A program made the position numbers and the translations under genes. A model generated the notes under the pieces. That model had not been told where the DNA came from and did not search any database. It worked only from the letters and a program-made list of their open reading frames with translations. Source: UBA4363 sp002393965 (GTDB lineage Bacteria; Bacteroidota; Bacteroidia; Bacteroidales; Paludibacteraceae). Taken from it: 64,000 nt of DNA. Shown here one piece after another: positions 50,386 through 58,869 of this stretch. The stretch lies in the NCBI GenBank assembly GCA_946542925.1, contig CAMNLA010000052.1, positions 1 through 64,000 on the forward strand, in the 5' to 3' direction. The first letter of the stretch is position 1. Each line of letters begins with the position of its first letter.

Positions 50386-51633
50386 TTAATGCCGTTCTTT
50401 CCACTTGCGGATGTCGTTCCGTATCTCATCCTCGCCTTCTACACGTCGATTTCGCATCAGAATTCGACCATCACAGATGACAGTGTCAATGAGTCCCGAA
50501 CCCGCAGCATAGACGTAGTTGGATGTAAAGTTGTGAAGCGGCAACATAGCAGGATCGTCCAGACGGACAAGCACAGCATCAGCCAGTTTGCCGGTCTTGA
50601 TTTCTCCCGCATCAATGCCGAAGGCCTCCGCTCCGTTGCGCGTGGCAAGACGAAGTGTCTCCGACGCCGGCATCATCTCAGGATCGGATGTCTGTACCTT
50701 GGCAAGTAGGGAGGCCATCTTCATTTCCTCTCGCATGTCCAGATTGTTGTTTGAGGCCACACCATCCGTTCCTAAAGCTATACGACATCCGGCACGACTC
50801 ATCTGACCGTATGGCATGATTCCACTGCTTAGCTTCATATTCGAACATGGGTTATATACAGACACAATGCCTCTCTTCGCAGCAATAAATACATCATTTT
50901 CATCTAGATGAACCATATGTGCCGCAACGACCCGTTTTGACAACACACCCAGATGGTCAAGATAACAAATGGGACTTAGACCGTCATGTTGTTCACGACA
51001 TTCTTGCACTTCGCGCATTGTTTCAGCCACATGTATCTGAAGTGGTATATCCAGTTGCTCTGATACTGCAGCACTCCGCTGCAGCAGGGAAGCAGAACAC
51101 GTATACGGAGAGTGGGGACCAATAGCTTTAGTCAGACGGGAGGTCATCGGGTGCCACTGCTCCAGTTCTTCGAACAGTCCGTCAAGGGTCTTGGCATCCA
51201 TCGTGTCTATGACAAAGACACAGACATTTGCACGCACCCCCATCTCTTCTACCGCTCTGGCCGTAGGTCGTTGCTTCCAGTACATGTCGGCAAAGAAGAC
51301 CGTACCGGACTTGATCATCTCTAAGATTGCCAGACGGGAACCAAGATAGATATCATCCTCGGTCAGACGCGCCTCGAACGGCCAGATCTTCTTCGTCAGC
51401 CAGTCCATCAGGGACATGTCATCGGCATACCCCCGAAGAAGGGTCATGGCCGAATGACAATGACAATTGTAAAACGGCGGAACAATAGCATAGTCCGAAC
51501 CGTCTATCACTTCTGCACCTTCTGGTACTGCAACCGTCAGCTCGCCCGCTACTTCACGGAACCGGTTGCCTTCTATCAACACCTGTACACGACGATCTTC
51601 CAACAGTACGTTTTGAATAAGAATACTACTCAT
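50386..51633 (-). CDS. Amidohydrolase, MTA/SAH deaminase-like (MtaD/TrzA family)
   Basis: 415 residues from ATG 51633 (MSSILIQNVLLEDRRVQ). Metal-dependent amidohydrolase barrel: NCHCHSAMTLLRG (HxH), QIHVAETMREV, VAAHMVHLDENDV, LGTDGVASNNNLDMREE. The closest family is 5-methylthioadenosine/S-adenosylhomocysteine deaminase; chlorohydrolases are related. An MTA/SAH nucleosidase gene lies nearby at 53660, which fits a purine-thioether role. An upstream extension to 51699 would overlap the U32 stop codon and is not preferred. Confidence 0.88.
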   Translation of the reverse strand: MSSILIQNVLLEDRRVQVLIEGNRFREVAGELTVAVPEGAEVIDGSDYAIVPPFYNCHCHSAMTLLRGYADDMSLMDWLTKKIWPFEARLTEDDIYLGSRLAILEMIKSGTVFFADMYWKQRPTARAVEEMGVRANVCVFVIDTMDAKTLDGLFEELEQWHPMTSRLTKAIGPHSPYTCSASLLQRSAAVSEQLDIPLQIHVAETMREVQECREQHDGLSPICYLDHLGVLSKRVVAAHMVHLDENDVFIAAKRGIVSVYNPCSNMKLSSGIMPYGQMSRAGCRIALGTDGVASNNNLDMREEMKMASLLAKVQTSDPEMMPASETLRLATRNGAEAFGIDAGEIKTGKLADAVLVRLDDPAMLPLHNFTSNYVYAAGSGLIDTVICDGRILMRNRRVEGEDEIRNDIRKWKERH

Positions 51634-51695
51634 ATCGTTTTCACTTATGTTGTTTTCATAACACTCTCGGAACTGAACCTTCGGAATGCTGTACA

Positions 51696-53564
51696 TCACA
51701 CCTCTGTGCGGTCTGCCTTATATATCCGCATCTCACATTCCGAACAGTCAAACTCAAGACGCAGACGGTTGTTCATTGTCTGCATATAAAGCGGGTATCG
51801 CACGGATGTTTCACGTATCGGCAAGGGGTCTGGATTGGTATGTTTTGCACACAACCCGATCTCGTAACGGATACAATGACGGCAAAACATCAAGGCAACG
51901 CCCTGGAGCGGCTTACGCTCGTAGGATGGAACGATGCTCCTCACACCATGTTCACGGAGGAATTCTTCGGCAAGGTGGTTGTGGACGTTCGACAGATAGG
52001 TCAACTCCCGTTCTGGATAGGCCACGTCGGATTTCGGTTGTTTTCGTAACGGACGGACGTAGGACAATCGACGCAGACGGTCGTGCGACTCTACCGCTTT
52101 CCTTCTCATTTCAGACAGCACCGAGGCGGGTATAAAAGGTACCGTAACAATGTTCACGTCAATGCGTTCAGGATAATAGATGGTACTTCCCAACTTGCCA
52201 AGGGTACGCTCAATGGAGTCCAAGGCCTTCTCCGACTGTTTCGCAACGTTATGTTCATACTCGAATTCATGTCGCGACGCCAACCCGTCTTCGTCTGTCA
52301 ACGACAGTCGATAGCCCTCCTGCGTCTCTGTAAGAACCATCCGCAGCCCCACCGTCCGTACACCACTGTTTTCTGCCGATAATAACCTCTGGAATTCCTG
52401 ATCTATATTGCGACGAAGACGCACTCCACTCTCCAATGCTTTCCAGACTTCGGTCGATGCCGGTACGAAAAGACGATGTCCTTCTACCCGATTGACACGG
52501 AATCCATAAAATGTCCCGTTGCCTGAAAGAAAACAGAAACCATCACCATTATGGAGGCTGACTCTGCAATGCTCCACGTCTATGAAACCTCGGCCGACAT
52601 TGCCAACCGTACCCACCTCCTCTCCGATTGATTTGGGAGTATGAGGCGAGGATATGCCTCCTCGCTCGTCAGTCAGGAAATAATCGGTCCCGCCTCTGCT
52701 GAATGTCTTACTTGGTTCGGGACGAAAGGTGTAACGGACCGAACCGGACGAGGCACGACGCACTTCCGGGCGCCCCTCCAACGCACGGTCAATGGCCTGA
52801 CGGTAATAGGCAGTGACGTTCTTGACGTACTCCGCCTCCTTGAGCCTGCCTTCTATCTTGAACGAGGAGACTCCGGCATCTATCAGATCTGATATATACG
52901 CAGAGCGATCCATGTCTTTCAGGGATAACAGATGTTTTTTCTCCACCAGAAGTCGCCCGTCAGCATCATATAAGTCGTAGGATAGACGACAGGGCTGACT
53001 ACACTCGCCACGATTGGCACTCCTACCCATGATCACCTGAGAAAGATAACATTGACCGCTGTATGAAACACACAGTGAACCATGAACAAAAACTTCAAGC
53101 GGAACTTTAACTTTCCTCGATATGTCTCGAATCTGCTGCAAGGTCAGTTCTCGGGCAAGTACCACTTGGGAGAATCCGATGTCTGAGAGAAATTGGACCT
53201 TTTCCGAAGTACGGGTATCCATCTGAGTGGAGGAATGAAGGGCAATGGGCGGAAGATCCATCTTCAGCAATGCATAGTCCTGCACGATGAGTGCATCCAC
53301 CCCTGCTTCATACAGACGGTGAATCAGCGCGCACGCAGGCTCCAACTCGTCGTCGGAAAGAATGGTGTTAAGCGTGACATAAACCTTCGTTCGGAACGGA
53401 TGGGCATACGATACCAGATGCTCTATGTCTTGCAATGTATTGCAGGCCGACGCTCTCGCACCGAACTGCGGTCCTCCGATATAGACGGCATCAGCACCGT
53501 GATTGACTGCTGCAATGCCACACTGCAGGTTCCTGGCCGGAGATAACAATTCGACTGTTCGCAT
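51696..53564 (-). CDS. U32-family peptidase / RlhA-like protein
   Basis: 622 residues from ATG 53564 (MRTVELLSPARNLQCGIAAVNHGADAVYIGGPQFGAR). The U32 TIM-barrel core contains VFVHGSLCVSYSGQCYLSQVIMGRSANRGECSQPCRL, where the cysteines match the iron-sulfur-type pattern of YegQ/RlhA, and SFKIEGRLKEAEYV. A DUF3656-like region follows (~330-500), then a C-terminal cysteine-rich segment. Family members include RlhA, which hydroxylates 23S rRNA C2501; others are called collagenases without strong proof. The first 27 codons of the longer frame contain the divergent promoter and are excluded. Confidence 0.88.
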   Translation of the reverse strand: MRTVELLSPARNLQCGIAAVNHGADAVYIGGPQFGARASACNTLQDIEHLVSYAHPFRTKVYVTLNTILSDDELEPACALIHRLYEAGVDALIVQDYALLKMDLPPIALHSSTQMDTRTSEKVQFLSDIGFSQVVLARELTLQQIRDISRKVKVPLEVFVHGSLCVSYSGQCYLSQVIMGRSANRGECSQPCRLSYDLYDADGRLLVEKKHLLSLKDMDRSAYISDLIDAGVSSFKIEGRLKEAEYVKNVTAYYRQAIDRALEGRPEVRRASSGSVRYTFRPEPSKTFSRGGTDYFLTDERGGISSPHTPKSIGEEVGTVGNVGRGFIDVEHCRVSLHNGDGFCFLSGNGTFYGFRVNRVEGHRLFVPASTEVWKALESGVRLRRNIDQEFQRLLSAENSGVRTVGLRMVLTETQEGYRLSLTDEDGLASRHEFEYEHNVAKQSEKALDSIERTLGKLGSTIYYPERIDVNIVTVPFIPASVLSEMRRKAVESHDRLRRLSYVRPLRKQPKSDVAYPERELTYLSNVHNHLAEEFLREHGVRSIVPSYERKPLQGVALMFCRHCIRYEIGLCAKHTNPDPLPIRETSVRYPLYMQTMNNRLRLEFDCSECEMRIYKADRTEV

Positions 53565-53596
53565 ATTTTCCCTCTGTCTGAAATGGGATACCATTA

Positions 53597-53604
53597 CAAA
53601 CTTA
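53597..53604 (-). promoter_or_regulatory. -7 promoter box for the U32 gene
   Basis: CAAACTTA on the plus strand is TAAGTTTG on the minus strand, a TAnnTTTG match 33 bases before the ATG at 53564. Confidence 0.55.
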
Positions 53605-53626
53605 AACAAAATCCACGACAAAACAC

Positions 53627-53634
53627 TATTTTTG
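53627..53634 (+). promoter_or_regulatory. -7 promoter box for mtnN
   Basis: TATTTTTG, a TAnnTTTG match. An ATG at 53636 is only one base away and would lie before the transcription start, so the next in-frame ATG at 53660 is the likely start. Confidence 0.6.
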
Positions 53635-53659
53635 CATGAATACAATAACGTGGTTATTC

Positions 53660-54343
53660 ATGAAAATCGGAATCATCGCAGCAATGGAAAAAGAGTGCAG
53701 ACAGATTGAAGCACTGCTCTCTGCTAAGGTATCAACACGCGGAACGCTATTCAACTGCATTCAAGGCTCTTTCGCTAAGAACGATGTCTGCTTGATGCAA
53801 AGCGGAATCGGAAAGGTCAATGCCGCCATCGGAACGGAGGAACTGATTCGGGAATACCACCCGGACTGCATAATCAATACAGGTGTGGCTGGTGGACTGT
53901 GTACAACGATGCAGCGTTCCGATATCGTCGTCGGTGAGAAGACGGCATACCACGACGTATGGTGCGGCGAAGGCGACTGGGGTCAGATACAGGGTCTTCC
54001 GACATTCTTCGAGGGCGATCGGCTTCTGATTGACAAAATCATGAACCTAACGACAGGTAACCGAATCCATAAGGGACTTATATGCTCTGGCGACCAGTTT
54101 ATCACAAACAACGATACGCTGAAAGAGATAAAAGAACACTTTCTGGACGCTTTGGCTGTGGATATGGAATCCGCTGCCATTGCCCAGGTGTGCTTTCTTC
54201 ATCAGATACCGATGGTCAGCATCCGTATTATCAGCGATGTGCCGGAAGCCGATTCCAGTCAAATAAAGGATTACAATGCTTTCTTTACAGAACTTGCCTC
54301 TCGGTCTTTTTTGACCATAAAAACACTGCTTGAAAATATATAA
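53660..54343 (+). CDS. mtnN: 5'-methylthioadenosine/S-adenosylhomocysteine nucleosidase
   Basis: 227 residues from ATG 53660 (MKIGIIAAMEKECRQIEALL). It cleaves MTA and SAH to adenine and the thioribose product. PNP-fold motifs: SGIGKVNAAIGTEELI, NTGVAGGL, the catalytic Glu/Asp region AVDMESAAIAQVCF, and the proton donor Asp in RIISDVPEAD. Divergent from the U32 gene, with the MtaD-like amidohydrolase just beyond it. Confidence 0.94.
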   Translation: MKIGIIAAMEKECRQIEALLSAKVSTRGTLFNCIQGSFAKNDVCLMQSGIGKVNAAIGTEELIREYHPDCIINTGVAGGLCTTMQRSDIVVGEKTAYHDVWCGEGDWGQIQGLPTFFEGDRLLIDKIMNLTTGNRIHKGLICSGDQFITNNDTLKEIKEHFLDALAVDMESAAIAQVCFLHQIPMVSIRIISDVPEADSSQIKDYNAFFTELASRSFLTIKTLLENI

Positions 54344-54445
54344 TACACAGATATTCAATATTTTATCGTTAAAGAATTACAGAAAGACACACCTCTGACG
54401 TTCAAGAAGTTTCTGAATAATAAGAATCTCTTTTTTCCACCATTA
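54344..54445 (+). other. mtnN 3' spacer
   Basis: About 100 bases between the mtnN stop and the minisatellite. I see no hairpin terminator directly after mtnN, so its mRNA probably runs through the repeat to the hairpin at 54619. Confidence 0.4.
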
Positions 54446-54566
54446 CTCCACCACTACTCCAATACTACTCCACTACCACTCCACTACCACTCCACTACTA
54501 CTCCACTACCACTCCACTACTACTCCAATACTACTCCAATACTACTCCAATACTACTCCAATACTA
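54446..54566. repeat. Minisatellite, 11 copies of an 11-bp unit
   Basis: Eleven consecutive 11-base units of the form CTCC(A/C)(A/C/T)TAC(T/C)A. Two main variants alternate: CTCCACTAC(C/T)A and CTCCAATACTA, the last four units being identical CTCCAATACTA. The period of 11 is close to one DNA turn. It lies in the convergent 3' space of mtnN and pgk and has no open reading frame. Confidence 0.92.
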
Positions 54567-54618
54567 CTCTCCTTCTTCTATCTGGATTTTAGACCATCTT
54601 CTATACCCATTTAATGCA

Positions 54619-54661
54619 AGAGAAAAGCGGGAATCCTTTTTTAGGATTCCCGCTTTTCTCT
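54619..54661. terminator. Bidirectional terminator between mtnN and pgk
   Basis: An 18-bp perfect stem (54619-54636 with 54644-54661; AAGCGGGAATCC core) with a 7-base T-rich loop. Confidence 0.92.
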
Positions 54662-54710
54662 TTATGATAATCGACGGAGAAAACAATCGTCTCCTCGCCT
54701 TTCTTTGGTA

Positions 54711-55967
54711 TTAACCGCGGATGGCCTTGATACCTGGCAATTCCTTGCCTTCAATGCACTCGAGAAGGGCTCCGCCTCCGGTCGAGATATAAGACACTTG
54801 GTCTGCCATGCCGAACTTGTTGACACAAGCTACGGAGTCTCCACCGCCAATAAGCGAGAAGGCACCCTCTTTCGTAGCCTTGGCAATAGCCTCCGCAATG
54901 GCCTTGGAACCTCCTGTGAAATTATCAAATTCAAACACCCCCGCAGGACCGTTCCAGAGGATCGTCTTGGCGCCCTCAATGGCCTTGGCAAATACCTCAC
55001 GACTCTCAGGACCGGCATCCATGCCTTCCCATCCGTCAGGAATGTCCTTCGTACGGCATACCTTGAAGTTGGCATCCGGAGCGTAGTTGTCAGCAATGAC
55101 GCAGTCGTGTTCTACAGCCGTGATGAGTTCCACTCCCTGCTCCTTGGCCTTGGCAATGACGGAACGGGCAATGTCCAGTTTGTCGTCTTCACAAATAGAG
55201 TTTCCGATCTTGCCTCCTGCTACCTTCGCAAACGAATAGGTCATACCGCCACAGAGGATTAGTTTGTCCACCTTGCCAAGGAGATTTTCAATGATTCCTA
55301 TCTTGGTAGATACCTTCGATCCACCCATGATTGCAACAAACGGACGTTTGATGTTGTTCAGGACATTGTCCACCGCATTCACTTCCTTTTCCATCAGGTA
55401 GCCCAACATCTTGCTGTCTGCATCAAAATAGTCTGCAATAACAGCCGTAGAGGCATGCTTGCGATGTGCCGTTCCGAATGCGTCCATGACATATACATCC
55501 GCATACGATGCCAATGTTTTGGCAAATTCCTTTTGGGAGGCTTTCATGGCTGCCTTTGCTTCTTCATACTTCGGATCTTCCTTGTCAATGCCTACTGGCT
55601 TACCCTCCTCTTCTGGATAGAAACGGAGGTTCTCCAACAGAAGAACATCTCCTGCCTTCAGCGCAGAAGCTGCTTCCTGCGCCTTTCCGCAATCAGGCGC
55701 AAACTGTACCTTGGTTCCCAGTGCTGCGCTGACTGCATCAACAATCTGACTCAACGAAAGCTTCGGATTTACCTTCCCCTTCGGCTTGCCCATGTGGCTC
55801 ATAATGATGAGCGATCCTCCGTCTGCCAACACTTTCTTCAAGGTTGGGAGTGCACCGCGAATGCGGGTATCGTCTGTGATCTTTCCATTCTCATCCAGAG
55901 GCACATTGAAGTCCACGCGGACAATAGCCTTCTTTCCAGCAAAGTTGAATTTGTCAATAAGTTGCAT
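54711..55967 (-). CDS. pgk: Phosphoglycerate kinase
   Basis: 418 residues, glycolysis. N-terminal FAGKKAIVRVDFNVPLDENGKITDDTRIRGALPTL, SHMGKPKG, ENLRFYPEEEG, AFGTAHRKHAS, IMGGSKVSTKIGIIENLL, and C-terminal LIGGGDSVACVNKFGM with the closing STGGGALLECIEGKELPGI. It is complete and normal in length, monocistronic. Confidence 0.97.
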   Translation of the reverse strand: MQLIDKFNFAGKKAIVRVDFNVPLDENGKITDDTRIRGALPTLKKVLADGGSLIIMSHMGKPKGKVNPKLSLSQIVDAVSAALGTKVQFAPDCGKAQEAASALKAGDVLLLENLRFYPEEEGKPVGIDKEDPKYEEAKAAMKASQKEFAKTLASYADVYVMDAFGTAHRKHASTAVIADYFDADSKMLGYLMEKEVNAVDNVLNNIKRPFVAIMGGSKVSTKIGIIENLLGKVDKLILCGGMTYSFAKVAGGKIGNSICEDDKLDIARSVIAKAKEQGVELITAVEHDCVIADNYAPDANFKVCRTKDIPDGWEGMDAGPESREVFAKAIEGAKTILWNGPAGVFEFDNFTGGSKAIAEAIAKATKEGAFSLIGGGDSVACVNKFGMADQVSYISTGGGALLECIEGKELPGIKAIRG

Positions 55968-56026
55968 AATAAAATGATTAAGTTTGATTTTTTCTTATTT
56001 CCGTTCTTATTTGTAAAAAAACGACG

Positions 56027-56034
56027 CAAATTTA
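56027..56034 (-). promoter_or_regulatory. -7 promoter box for pgk
   Basis: CAAATTTA on the plus strand is TAAATTTG on the minus strand, a TAnnTTTG match 60 bases before the pgk ATG at 55967. Confidence 0.6.
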
Positions 56035-56098
56035 ATGAATTTCACTGCATAAAACGAATTAATACACAGATTTTCATGCCAAATAATGTTTCGCATCG

Positions 56099-56749
56099 TC
56101 AATTGTCAATCGGATGGGCTCTGAAGAAATCACCCAACGAGGTGTAGATGTCATAATCAATGCGACCGGGTGAGGTGACTACCTCCTGCGGATTGACTTT
56201 CTTGGACGAGTCTAGATCATACTGCACACGATAGCTCTTTCGGATCAGCTTGTGCGTATCGTCGTATAGATATTCCGACGTTTCGCTATACGGTTCTTTG
56301 CCGTTCAACAGAAAACCTGACGAACGGACAAACTTGACCAGATTTCCAGATTCGTCATAGAATGAGCTGTAAACATTGTCATAGAGTCCCCCTCTTGGCA
56401 CGAAAGGGATCTCTACGATGTTCATGGGACTGCCGTTGGGATAGCGTATCATGTTGTAGGTCGATTTCAGACGGGACTTGTTGACCCCGTCGAAGTCGGA
56501 TACAAGCACTAGCGTCGGACTTTCCACGGTTTCGTAATAGAGCTCTACATACTCGTTGTTTTTCATGTAGATTTCGTCACACATGCGCTCTATCCTGTCT
56601 GAAAGGGTCATCACCTGACCTATATGCGGCGAGTGCAGGTCTACCTCAGTCGACTCGTCACCCGCACCTCTCTCCGCTTTCTCGGAAGTGCACGCCACGC
56701 AAAACAGAAAGAGACAACTGACTGTGAACCAACGAATCAAAAACATCAT
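56099..56749 (-). CDS. Lipoprotein of unknown function
   Basis: 216 residues. Lipoprotein signal with a membrane helix and lipobox (FLIRWFTVSCLFLFCVAC, Cys at about 20), then STEVDLHSPHIGQVM. No catalytic motif is recognised; the mature part looks like mixed alpha/beta with aromatic repeats (YVELYYETVESP, YDNVYSSFYDESGNLVKFV). Its ATG overlaps the stop codon of the pectate lyase gene (ATGA), so the two are translationally coupled. Confidence 0.72.
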   Translation of the reverse strand: MMFLIRWFTVSCLFLFCVACTSEKAERGAGDESTEVDLHSPHIGQVMTLSDRIERMCDEIYMKNNEYVELYYETVESPTLVLVSDFDGVNKSRLKSTYNMIRYPNGSPMNIVEIPFVPRGGLYDNVYSSFYDESGNLVKFVRSSGFLLNGKEPYSETSEYLYDDTHKLIRKSYRVQYDLDSSKKVNPQEVVTSPGRIDYDIYTSLGDFFRAHPIDN

Positions 56750-58839
56750 TTCTTCAGAATGTTAAGACCCGAAACATGACCCGATACGGCCTGAACACGC
56801 ACCAGATAGATTCCTGACGGCAGAGACGAAACGTTCAGGGATAACGGACCTTCCGTTAGTCCTGTGAATGTAAGGACTTTTCTTCCGGATAGGGAACAGA
56901 CGTCCACCCTCGAAAGAGGTTCACCTGCACTGATAGCCAGAATATCGCCCATCGGGTTCGGACCGACACGCAGAGACTCTACGTCAACAGACGCCTCAGA
57001 GATTCCGGATACTACTACAGGATAGAATACCCTGCGGATGGCATTGGATACGGAGGTCGCTGTCTTCGCTTTCAGACGGTAAATGTATTTGGACGATGGA
57101 TTCGCCTTTACGTCTTTATAGGTCGTCACATTGGCTGCTACCTCATCCAGCAGAACGTAGATCGTATCGGCAGCGGATGTAATGTCAGCCCTCTCTACGA
57201 CAAATCCGGTCTCAACATCCGAATGGTCCTTCCATTTCAGGATGACGGAGGATCTTCCCGCATCGTAGGTCGCCGTCAGATTGGACGGAGCCAGAAGAGG
57301 GGTCTCCAACAGTCCGTTAAGGTAGTTCTCTAAGTTCGAATATCCGTTCAATGCAATGGCTGATCCGTCCGTCGCATCATTTTTGTCAAATCCGTTGAGG
57401 TCTTCATACTCATCCGGCATTCCGTCTCCGTCCGTGTCTTCCGGGATCTGCTCGTCTTTGAAGGCCGACAAATCAGGCCAGGCTGACCACGTTTCATCAG
57501 CATCCGCCGGCTTCAGGTCTTCCTGCGAGTCTATCATACCCGTGTAGGTCGGACGATGGGCACCCGTAAATTGGGGCTGCTGCTCCCCTGCCGCTTCGGC
57601 AAGGATCCGGGCATCCACTTCGTCAAGCGACGGAAAACGGGCTCCCGCACTTCGCAACACATCCTCATAGGCCTGCTCGGCTGAGGTCATGACAATACCG
57701 GAGGAGATGGATGGAGAGGTCAGACGATAGTCCGATACGGCATCTCCAGACGGAATGGTGTACTTGAACTTGATGCCTCCCGTAGTGGTATTCACGTTCA
57801 ACCAGTTATCTGAATTGACCGACGTGAAGTCACAACCCGGATTGACGTACTCGTTCTTTTCATAGACATTTCCTTCTACGTACCACTGACTCTTCGGTTT
57901 CCCCGCTGTCGTGTTGTTATAGATGGTGACGTAGTAATGGTTCTTCGCTCCTGTTTCCTTCGCATAGGTGATCGGACCAGGCTTGTAATAGTTGTTGATC
58001 ATGTTCAGACGACAATACGCATCGGATACGTTCGGAGCATTCAACGCTCCGTTGTATGCCGACTCCGAACCGCCGCCATTGAATACGACATTGTTGATCA
58101 TTTCCTGATCTACATGGAAGTCATGACCCCAGGTCGCATCACTGCGGACTCCGTTGATCTGAGGGATACGCTTGAATGCATTGGCCATCAGATTGTGATG
58201 ATACGAGGAGTGCTCCCCTCCCCATTGCGCAGCATAGCACCGCTCTCCCTTGATGTTCTTCGAGTAGTTGAGCGGCTCGCTCAGGATGGACCACTGAAGC
58301 GTCGTGGAGTCATTGTCATACATGGTGATGTTCTCTTCCATGGACCATGAGAAGGAACAGTGGTCAAGTATAAGATTTCCGGCATTCTCGACGTCAAGCG
58401 ATGGATAACTCTTCGTCGCCTCGTCTCCCGCACGGAATCGAAGATAACGGATTATGACATTCTTCTTGCAGACGTACATCTTGGCTCCCGATATGCAGAT
58501 GCCTCCACCCGGTGCGCTCTGACCTAATATGGAAACATTCGGATGATCAAACTTAAGTACGGATGTCAGACAGATCGTTCCGCCCACCTTGAACAGAATG
58601 GTTCGTGGCGTGTCATCTCCCGTGCGCAATGCCCAACGCAATGTGCCTTCCTTCAGATCACTGTCCGAACAGTCTTCAAGCGACGTGACATAATACACCT
58701 TACTGCCTGTGGCTGCATCCTGCATGCGACCGCCCGTTGCATAACGCCCGAAACCCTCGGCACCCGGAAATGCCAACTGTTGTGAAAAAACAGGTACAAC
58801 AACCGACATGACCAATGCCCAAAAACAAATTTTCCTCAT
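56746..58839 (-). CDS. Secreted pectate-lyase-like protein with T9SS C-terminal sorting region
   Basis: 697 residues. Sec signal MRKICFWALVMSVVVPVFSQ. Residues ~22-400 form a right-handed beta-helix lyase of polysaccharide lyase family 1 type (AFPGAEGFGRYATGG, TILFKVGGTICL, VSILGQSAPGGGICISG, NLILDHCSFSWSMEENI, NRxPQINGVR-like FKRIPQINGVRSDATWGHDFHV). Then a Ca-binding DTDGDGMPDEYED motif (~470), a fibronectin-III-like domain (~515-610) and a C-terminal ~75-residue T9SS type A sorting domain (SLRVGPNPMGDILAI, LSRVDVCSLSGRKVL, SSLPSGIYLVRVQ). It is probably exported through the outer membrane and attached or released. It lies 30 bases after cysK. Confidence 0.87.
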   Translation of the reverse strand: MRKICFWALVMSVVVPVFSQQLAFPGAEGFGRYATGGRMQDAATGSKVYYVTSLEDCSDSDLKEGTLRWALRTGDDTPRTILFKVGGTICLTSVLKFDHPNVSILGQSAPGGGICISGAKMYVCKKNVIIRYLRFRAGDEATKSYPSLDVENAGNLILDHCSFSWSMEENITMYDNDSTTLQWSILSEPLNYSKNIKGERCYAAQWGGEHSSYHHNLMANAFKRIPQINGVRSDATWGHDFHVDQEMINNVVFNGGGSESAYNGALNAPNVSDAYCRLNMINNYYKPGPITYAKETGAKNHYYVTIYNNTTAGKPKSQWYVEGNVYEKNEYVNPGCDFTSVNSDNWLNVNTTTGGIKFKYTIPSGDAVSDYRLTSPSISSGIVMTSAEQAYEDVLRSAGARFPSLDEVDARILAEAAGEQQPQFTGAHRPTYTGMIDSQEDLKPADADETWSAWPDLSAFKDEQIPEDTDGDGMPDEYEDLNGFDKNDATDGSAIALNGYSNLENYLNGLLETPLLAPSNLTATYDAGRSSVILKWKDHSDVETGFVVERADITSAADTIYVLLDEVAANVTTYKDVKANPSSKYIYRLKAKTATSVSNAIRRVFYPVVVSGISEASVDVESLRVGPNPMGDILAISAGEPLSRVDVCSLSGRKVLTFTGLTEGPLSLNVSSLPSGIYLVRVQAVSGHVSGLNILKK

Positions 58840-58869
58840 AACTCGACCGATGGTGTGATGCTTTGTAAA

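Noticed and set aside
54446..54566. Considered a CRISPR array
   Set aside because: The units are 11 bases and contiguous, with no spacers, and no cas genes are in the window.
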